Shown here piece by piece: positions 56,754 through 64,000 of a DNA stretch of 64,000 nucleotides. A program made the translations under genes and the position numbers. The stretch is taken from contig NC_092051.1 of the NCBI RefSeq assembly GCF_003086295.3, positions 75,517,772 through 75,581,771 on the forward strand, read 5' to 3'. Positions within the stretch are counted from its first letter, which is position 1. Every line of letters starts with the position of its first letter. A model generated the notes under the pieces. That model was not told the origin of the DNA. It made no database searches and saw only the letters and a list, made by a program, of their open reading frames with translations. The DNA is from Arachis hypogaea (lineage: Eukaryota; Streptophyta; Magnoliopsida; Fabales; Fabaceae).

Positions 56754-56773
56754 GCATCAGGGACGATGCTTCA

Positions 56774-56791
56774 TTTTAAGTGTGGGGAGGT
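56774..56791 (+). promoter_or_regulatory. Internal copy of the element C polypurine tract
   Basis: TTTTAAGTGTGGGGAGGT, matching the tract at 58509-58525 (TTTAAGTGTGGGGAGGT). It lies 20 bp after the ORF end and 1.73 kb before the 3' LTR. Confidence 0.7.
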
Positions 56792-58508
56792 CGCCATCTC
56801 TGGCGTTTTATTTTGGTGAACCACTACATCTCTTTTTTTCTTTTATTTTGGATATTTTTCTGTATTTTTCTTTTTACTGTTATTTTCTGAGTACTTATAC
56901 ATTGCAGCTTTTATGTATTTTTACTCTATTTCTGTATTTTGCATTTTTAGTTCATATTTTTAGTTATTTAGTTTAGTTTGCAATTCTGACTTATTAGTAG
57001 ATTAATTAGTATAGTTTACCCTTTTTAGCATAAGATAGCATAGTTAAATTGAAAAATATAAAAAGGAAGTAAGCTAGGAAATTGAACATAACAGATTTAA
57101 ATCCATAAACCTTGTATATATAGCATTACATCATATAGTTAAGTTGACAACATTTTATCAAGGAGGAACATTAAAACTTTAAAGGCTACCCTAAATAATT
57201 TTTTTATGAGAATAATGGGAATTTTTAACTAAACCTGCATAACATATATGAATGATATATGATGCTTGAGTTAGAGAACACACAGCCTGTGAGTCTTGAG
57301 CTTAATTGTATGGTTGCATTCAAACCATAATTTCATTCCTGTGTGTTTCGCTTCTTTTTATTCTTATGTTCTTTACTTTGCTTTAACCTATATGTCCAAT
57401 TATAGAATATAGAATAGATACATACCAAAAGAATGATTGAGGCCATCATTTGATTTTAGCTCACTTACCCCAAAATAACTTACCTTTCACATCATCCTTG
57501 TTAGCCCCCTTGAGCCTTTAAAACCCTTTTATACTATTTAGCCACACTACTAGCCTTAAGCAAAAAAACAAAATAAAATCCCAAGTTGAATCCTTGGTTA
57601 GCTTAAGATAGAAAATTATGAATAAATTAAAATGTGGGGAACCTATTGGGAACATGGATGATAGAAACAAAAGGTAGAAAAGTTAAAAGAAATAAAATAA
57701 AATTTGGGAAGCATGTTCATGAGAAATCAAAGTGATTCAATTACCATGTGCAAAAAAAAAAATAAAAAATAAAAAATAAAAAAATTTATTTTTCAGCATT
57801 TAATAAAAGGGGATACAAAAGAATTCTCCGATGCAAAATAAAAGCAATGCACAGGGGATAAAAATAAAATTGAAACATGAGCATGTAACAACAAGTGGGA
57901 TAATATGGGAAAATTGATAAAGAAGCTTGTTCTACTAAATATGTATGTTAGGTGAGATTTTAGTCTAATTAAGGATTCACTTATCAGCTCACTTAGCCTT
58001 ATACATATATCCTTACCTTTACCTTGGCCCCATTACAACCTTAATTAAAGACCTCATGACTTTTGGTATAACTGTACTCTATAATTGTTGATTGGTTAGA
58101 TGAAGAACAAAGTTATAGAAAGTAAGAATAAAAAGAAAAGTAGAGTGAATAAACCCAATAAACACTGAGTGACTAGAGGGTAAACACAAATTCCAGTGAG
58201 GGTTCAATAGCTCATCAACATATATCTGTGCTTAAATTACTAATTGTTTTGCAAGTTTGTACAATATTTTTCTTTCCCATCTTATTTGCAGAAGTGCTTT
58301 ATTATTTAAGGGTTGGCTATATATATATATGACTCCTTGAGAATGTGATTAATTTGACTATGTGTAAGCTTTATATATGAGTGGATAAATTGGAATTGCA
58401 AGACTCATTTAGGTAGATGCATTTAGAATAGGTTGCATTGCATAACATTCCACCACCTTAACCTTACCTTATTCTTTACCTTGGATTTAGCATTAAGACA
58501 TGCTATTG
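56792..58508. other. Element C 3' non-coding region
   Basis: 1.7 kb of AT-rich sequence between the two purine tracts with short A-runs and a TATATATA stretch near 58320. No ORF or RNA gene is seen. Confidence 0.6.
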
Positions 58509-58525
58509 TTTAAGTGTGGGGAGGT
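58509..58525 (+). promoter_or_regulatory. Element C polypurine tract
   Basis: TTTAAGTGTGGGGAGGT directly before TGATAAACC of the 3' LTR. Confidence 0.85.
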
Positions 58526-59738
58526 TGATAAACCAATATTTCATGAGTTATTTTGTCCTTAGTTTGAGTGATTTATTCAATCCTTCACCCACTTATTCAT
58601 ATTAATTGCATGGTTTTACTGTTCCTTCCTTATTATGTGATGTACGTGAAAAATATGTTTCCTAAGCTTTAAAATTAATTATTTTAATTACCTTTATTTC
58701 CATTGGATGCCGTGATTAGTGTGTTGAATAGTTTCAGATTTTCTAAGACAGAATGACTTAAAGGATGGAAAAGGAAACGTACAAAGACGGAAGGAAAGTG
58801 CGAAACGGAGTTTTGAAGAAACTGGCATCCACGCGATCGCATGGACGACGCGATCGCGTGCCAGGAGCGAAGAAGCAGCGATGCGGCCGCATGACTGACG
58901 CGGCCACGCGACTTGAGCATAGTGCATTCAATGCGGACGCGTGACCGACGCGACCGCGCCACAAGCAAAACTCCAGATGACGCAATCGCGTGACCCACGT
59001 AGACGCGTGACAGAGGCCACGTATCAGAATTTATAGAATATGCCCCCAGCAATTTCCGAAGCCCTTTTGGCCCAGATCCAGGTACAGAACACACAGACTA
59101 GAGGCTATAAAGTGGGGGAATGCATCCATTCAAAAGAGAGCTCATATTTTTATTACTTTCCATGATTTAGATTTAGTTTTGAGAGGGAGATTCTCTCATC
59201 TCTCTCTTAGGATTAGGATTTAGGACTTTTCTTAGTTTTTAAGAGTAACTCTTGCTAATTGAACTGATCTTCAATAATCCCAACTTTTTCTTAGGAAATA
59301 AATAGGATTCGAAGGTCAAACTAATTAGTTCCTTGACTTTCCTTTACTTTAGTAAAGGTTAACTAAGTGGAATTAAGATTCAACTTTCACTATTGTTGAG
59401 AGGAATAACTAAGTTGGACTTCCAATTTCTCTTACCTTGCCAAAAGTTTGCTTTACAGTATTTATTTATTTTAATTGCCATTTAAATTATTTGTCATATC
59501 TACTCTTCACTCTCAACCCCGATTTTACAACCTCCATAACCAATAATAACAACATACTTCCCTGCAGTTCCTTGAGAAGATGACCCGAGGTTTAAAATAC
59601 TCGGTTATCAATTTTAAAGGGGTTTGTTACTTGTGACAACCAAAACGTTTGCACGAAGGGATTTTTGTTGGTTTAGAGACTATATCTACAACGCGACTAT
59701 TTTTATGAACTTCTTTACTGGCAAAAAACTTAACGTCA
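58526..59738 (+). repeat. Element C 3' LTR with a 303-bp internal deletion
   Basis: 1213 bp, compared with 1515 bp in the 5' LTR. The missing part corresponds to 40061-40363 and is bounded by TCTTG repeats, of which one copy remains. Dyads (58828-59011) and CTATAAAG (59105-59112) are kept. Confidence 0.95.
58828..59011. repeat. CpG-rich dyad array in element C 3' LTR
   Basis: The same four dyads as in the 5' LTR. Differences between the two copies are mainly C/T or G/A changes at CG positions. Confidence 0.9.
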
Positions 59739-59743
59739 GGCTT
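59739..59743. repeat. Target-site duplication of element C, right copy (GGCTT)
   Basis: Matches 39332-39336. Confidence 0.95.
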
Positions 59744-62700
59744 CTATTGTTGCATCCTGGTTTGGTGCTGGCTAGTTTCGAGAGTGCGTCAGCTCGGGTA
59801 TTTTGTTCGCGGGGTATGTGGCGGATCCTATATTCCCTGAGTTGTCCGAGCTGTTCTTTGGTTTTATCCAAATACTTTTTCATGGTGGGATATTTGGCTT
59901 GGTAGCTCTTTGTTATCTGTGAGGTGACTACTTGTGAATCGCTGTAAATGTTGAGTTTTTGAGCTCCAACCTCTTTAGCCAGCTTCAAACCAGCTAACGA
60001 TGCTTCATATTCCGCCTGATTGTTTGAGGTCGGGAACCCGAATTTAAGGGAGAGCTCAACTTGGGTTCCTTGGTTGCTTTCTATTATCACACCTGCGCCG
60101 CTTCTAGTCTTATTTGAAGAACCGTCCACATAGAGATTCCATTCTGTGGGGATTTCTGGGGCATCTGTGAATTCTGCGATGAAGTCGGCCAGATACTGTG
60201 ATTTGATGGCCGTCCGAGCTTCATATTGGAGGTCGAACTCGGATAACTCGACTGCCCATTGTAAAATTCTGCCTGCTAAATCTGTTTTCTGCAATATTCC
60301 TTTTATGGGCTGGTTAGTTCGAACCTTAATTGTGTGAGCCTGGAAGTACGGGCGAAGTCGTCGAGATGTTAGAACGAGAGTATAGGCAAACTTTTCTATT
60401 TTCTGGTAGTTCAACTCGGATCCCTGTAGCGCTTTACTAATGAAGTATATGGGTTGTTGCCCACTTTCCTCTTCTCTGACTAGTGCTAAGGCTGTTGCCC
60501 GGCTTTCTACTGCGAGATATAATATGAGTGGTTCTCTTTTTCGTGGCCGAGATAGGATAGGTGGCCATCCTAAGAAATCCTTGAAGTCTTGGAAAGCTTG
60601 TTCACATTCTGTTGTCCATTCGAACTGCTTTCCCTTTCTTAATGTAGCATAGAAGGGGAGAGATCTTATCGCTGATCCTGCTAAGAACCTGGATAGGGCG
60701 GCCAATCTCTCGTTGAGTTGCTGTACTTCTTTGACACAGGTTGGACTTTTCATGTTGAGTATGGCTTGACATTTATCCGGATTTGCTTCAATTCCTCTTT
60801 GTGTGAGCATGAAACCTAAAAATTTTCCCGCTTCTACTGCAAAGGTGCATTTTGCAGGATTGAGTCGCATGTCATGCTTCCTTATAGTGTCAAACACTTG
60901 AGCCAGGTCGGATAACAATGTCTCTTCACTTTGTGTCTTTATCAACATGTCGTCCACATAGACTTCCATGATTTTCCCGATGTGATCTGAGAAGACTTTA
61001 TTCATTAGCCTTTGATAAGTAGCTCCCATATTCTTGAGACCGAAAGGCATCACAATGTAGCAGTAGTTTGCTTTTGGCATTAAAAACGAGGTCTTTTCTT
61101 GATCTGGTGGATACTTGGGGATTTGGTTGTATCCCGAATATGCATCCATAAACGAGAGGTATCTATATCTGGAGGAAGCATCGACCAGAGCGTCGATATT
61201 TGGAGTGGGTAAGGATCTTTTGGGCAGGCTTTGTTGAGATCGGTGTAATCGATGCACATTCGCCACTTCCCATTTGATTTTCTCACCAAGACGACGTTGG
61301 CTAGCCATAGTGGGTACTTGACCTCTCTTATGAATCCTGCCTCCAGTAATGCTTGTACCTGTTCTTCCACAGCTTGGGATCGCTCTGGCCCAAGTTTTCT
61401 TCGTCTTTGCTGTACCGGCCGAGATCCTGGATAGACCGCCAACTTGTGGCACATTAACTTGGGGTCTATGCCTGGCATGTCTGCGACTTTCCATGCGAAG
61501 AGATCGATATTATCTCATAACAATTGTATCAGTAATTCTTTTGAGTCTCCTCTCAGGATCGTGCCGATATTAGTCATTTTGTGTGAGGTGTCTCCGATCT
61601 GAACCTTCTCTATCTCACCTTCTGGCTGCGGACGGAGCTCTTCTCGTCTCTGAACTCCGCCAAGCTCAATTGTGTGGAATTCTTCTCCTCTTCCTCTGAG
61701 GTTTAGACTTTCGTTATAATAGCGGCGTGCCATCTTTTGATCTGCCTTTATTGTGGCTATCCCCTCTGTAGTTGGGAATTTCATGCATAGATGTGGAGTC
61801 GAGACTATTGCCCCGAGTTGATTTAGTGTGGTCCGACCTATTAGAGCATTGTAGGTTGAACTCACGTCGACCACAATGTAGTCTATTTTGAGTGTTATGG
61901 ATTGGTTCCATTTTTCGAAGGTTGTATGTAGTGATACGTATCCTAATGGTTGTACCGTGGTATCTCCCAGTCCGAACAGACTGTTCGGGTATCCCTTAAG
62001 CTCCTTGTCTTCTAGGCCGAGCTTGTCGAAGGTAGTTTTGAATAAGATGTCGGCGGAGCTCCCTTGGTCTATTAATATGTGGTGCAGATTGGCATTTGCC
62101 AGTATGATGGTGATGACCATGGGGTCGTCGTGTCCCGAGATGATACCGGATGCGTCCTCTTTAGTGAATGTGATTGCAGGGATCTCGGGTGTTTCCTCCT
62201 TTCCCTCGACATAATATACTTCTTTGAGATATCTTTTGCGGGATGACTTGGAGATTCTTCCCCCTGCGAATCCACCATGTATCATGTGGACGTGTCTTTC
62301 CGGTGTACGAGGTGATCGCGCAGTTCTTCCGATATCTTCGTCCCTTCGTCTCTTTCTTTGGTCGTCATCTCGGGTGGCTAGAAACCGATCTAGTTTTCCT
62401 TCCCTCAGCAATTTTTCTATGATGTTTTTTAGATCGAAGCACTCGTTGGTGGAGTGCCCTCACACTCGATGATATTCGCAATATTCATTCTGGTTTCCTC
62501 CTCCTCTTTTGCCTTTGAGTGGTCGAGCTGGGGGTATTTTCTCCGTATGGAAGACTTCTTTATATACATCGACTAGGGATGCCCTGAGAGGGGTGTAATT
62601 GTGGTATTTTTTGACTTTCTCTCCTTGTCGATCTTCTTTCCTTTTGGATTCCTTGTCTTTATCTCGGTAGGGGACCCCGGATTTTGAGGTTTCTCCTAAC

Positions 62701-63550
62701 CGAGCGTTTTCTTTCATGTTGATGTATTTTTCTGCTCGCTCCTGCACTTCGTCTAAGGAGGTAAGGTACTTCTTTGATATGGATTGGCTAAAAGGTCCTT
62801 CTCGTAGGCCATTGATGAGTCCCATGATGGCGGCCTCTGTTGGCAAGCTTTGTATGTCCATGCATGTTTTGTTGAATCTTTCCATGTAGTTGCGGAGGCT
62901 CTCCCGATCTCCTTGCTTGATCCCTAGTAAACTGGGGGCGTGTTTTGTCTTATCTTTTTGGATGGAGAATCTGGCTAAGAATTTTTTGGCCAGGTCGTCA
63001 AAGTTTGAGATGGACTTTGGAGGTAGGTTATCGAACCATCTGATTGCTGTCTTCGTGAGAGTTGTTGGAAAAGCTTTGCAACGAACGGTGTCTGAGGCGT
63101 CGGTGAGGTACATTCTGCTTCTGAAATTGCTGAGATGATGGTTGGGATCTGTGGTACCATCATACAAAATAATATCCGAGAGTTTGAAGTCTTTGGGGAT
63201 TTTGGTTTTCATGATTTCCCTAGTGAATGGATCTTGCTCTTTGTGTGAACTTTCCTCAGGAGTGGTCCGAGGGGTTTTTGATTTGAGATCGGCTTCTAAT
63301 TGTAGGAGTTTATCTTCTAATTCTCGTCGCCGCCGTACCTCTCTTTGTAGATCCTTTTTGACCTCTTGTTGTTGTCGGGTTCTTCTTCAAGTTGCTTTAA
63401 GCGGTCTTGAAGTGCTTCTATTACCCCCGGATTTGATGAGTTTTTGTCCCCGTTGGATTCCGGAGTATCCTTTAGCGTAGTGTCTGCATTCTTGTGCGGT
63501 GTTCTATTTTCCAGATCTGAATCGTGGTCGTTGTCATGGCCGTCCACCAT
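59744..63550 (-). pseudogene. gag-pol: Element D gag-protease-RT-RNase H, several stops and frameshifts
   Basis: Starts MVDGHDNDHDSDLENRTP at 63550, matching E. A frameshift near 63385 leaves the coiled-coil part; the next frame carries Tat gag (FRSRMYLTDASDTVRCKAF) down to a TGA at 62462-62460, where E has CGA. Protease (IDQGSSADILF) follows in the same frame, then a second TGA at 61517-61515, again CGA in E. After WRMCIDYTDLNKACPKDP a one-base loss near 61200 shifts to the frame holding RT (FMDAYSGYNQIP, VYVDDMLIK) and RNase H (WNLYVDGSSN, ASLAGLKLAKE), which is open to the C insertion. The integrase half is at 38019-39331. Confidence 0.9.
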
Positions 63551-63572
63551 GGTGTTGGGATGACTTCCAGGC

Positions 63573-63590
63573 TCCCCGGCAACGACGCCA
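63573..63590 (-). promoter_or_regulatory. Element D primer-binding site
   Basis: Minus strand TGGCGTCGTTGCCGGGGA, one base from the tRNA-Asp-type site, 1 nt inside the 5' LTR. Confidence 0.85.
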
Positions 63591-63591
63591 A

Positions 63592-64000
63592 TGTTCCGGG
63601 GGTTACCTGAAACTGGAGGTCGATCTCGGATGAGATCTTCTGTACTGGTCGGAGATGGTGTGTCCGGCTGGCTGGTGGCGGCTGGAGCTGTTGTGTCCAA
63701 CTTGTTGGACTTGTTGCATTGCTGATCGTTGGCCACCGGAGGGTGGGGGGTACCTGCAAGATATTCCGATGCTTAAGTTAGCACGGGTATTAAGCAGGTT
63801 TTTAGTAGAATCAGAGTATGAGTTATACCTGGGTGCTCCAGTGTATTTATAGTAGTTGTAGAGTAACCTTTTTAGATAAGATAAGTTAGTTATCTTATCT
63901 TATCTTATCTTTTGGCGAGGTCAGCTTATCTTCAATGGAACCGCCCTTATCTCTGTAGGCTTGGACTGCCTTTGGATATGGGTCGTATTCCTTGAGTTGG
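63592..64000 (-). repeat. Element D 5' LTR, cut by the window end
   Basis: Minus strand ends CCGGAACA at 63592. It contains TATAAATA (63851-63844) and the GATAAG/CTTATC block (63875-63912). By the 541-bp length of the other copy it should end near 64132. Confidence 0.9.
63844..63851 (-). promoter_or_regulatory. TATA box of element D 5' LTR
   Basis: TATAAATA on the minus strand (CTATAAATACACTGG), downstream of the GATAAG block. Confidence 0.7.

Larger units (their letters stand above)
39337..59738 (+). mobile_element. Element C: Athila-like LTR element, no pol seen, split by element E
   Basis: LTRs at 39337-40851 (1515 bp) and 58526-59738 (1213 bp) with GGCTT duplications. The interior has a tRNA-Asp-type primer site, a gag-like frame (40969-42059), element E, then a dyad array, a transposon-domain ORF (55304-56753) and a purine tract before the 3' LTR. 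No protease, RT, RNase H or integrase is found. Either C was a reduced element, or pol was lost in a deletion at the damaged right edge of E (52996). Confidence 0.9.
33047..64000 (-). mobile_element. Element D: Tat-type LTR retrotransposon with antisense ORF, split by element C
   Basis: The 3' LTR is at 33047-33587 (541 bp) and the 5' LTR starts at 63592 and runs past the window end. Gag-pol is on the minus strand (63550-59744, then 39331-38019 after the C insertion). Between pol and the 3' LTR lie a tandem array (36950-37610) and an ORF on the opposite strand (34667-36580). The same gene order is found in E. D interrupts H gag. The left flanking pentamer is CCTTC (33042-33046); its partner is outside. 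Confidence 0.9.

Noticed and set aside
1..64000. Host protein-coding genes, tRNA or rRNA genes
   Set aside because: I found no frame with similarity to a cellular protein and no cloverleaf or rRNA-like sequence. The tRNA-like 18-mers are primer-binding sites beside LTRs.

Overview
The window is plant nuclear repeat DNA with no supportable host gene. Everything recognisable belongs to transposable elements: one partial CACTA DNA transposon, one probable MITE, and a deep nest of Ty3/gypsy LTR retrotransposons of the Athila and Tat types. The primer sites match plant tRNA-Asp. The GGCGTTTAACGCC palindromes and the LTR types suggest a legume, most likely Arachis (peanut group). The species is an inference from memory, not from a search.

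Layout. 1-6565 is the 5' part of a CACTA element on the minus strand: the transposase N-terminus lies at 1-433, then about 5.9 kb without a recognised gene, then subterminal repeats and a CACTACAAGAAAA end at 6552-6565. 6566-6755 is a scrap of Tat-type pol (G). 6756-30139 is one LTR (F, minus) that was split twice. Its first insertion is element A (7231-28666, minus, TSD CTAAT), an Athila-like element with gag-protease and a plant transposon-domain ORF but no RT, RNase H or integrase. A is itself split by B (15793-26743, minus, TSD ACACC), an Athila-like element with an uninterrupted 1205-codon pol frame. The second insertion into F is element H (from 30140, plus), of the same LTR family as A.

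H is cut 32 codons into gag by element D (33047 to beyond the window end, minus, Tat type). D is cut between RNase H and integrase by element C (39337-59738, plus, TSD GGCTT). C is cut by element E (42060-52996, plus, Tat type, same family as D). The order of insertion can be read directly: G, then F, then A and H, then B in A, D in H, C in D, E in C.

How the parts work. Sense RNA from each 5' LTR would encode gag-pol (B, D, E) or reduced gene sets (A, C). D and E also carry, between pol and the 3' LTR, a long antisense ORF resembling the 'putative gypsy type transposon' family. It is interrupted by a short GT-AG intron that is readable only on the antisense strand, and it is followed by a tandem repeat array. 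Every LTR family here carries short inverted repeats upstream of its TATA box, but with a different core in most families. This shared layout is the most interesting non-coding signal. Nearly all genes carry nonsense or frameshift lesions, many of the CGA to TGA kind.
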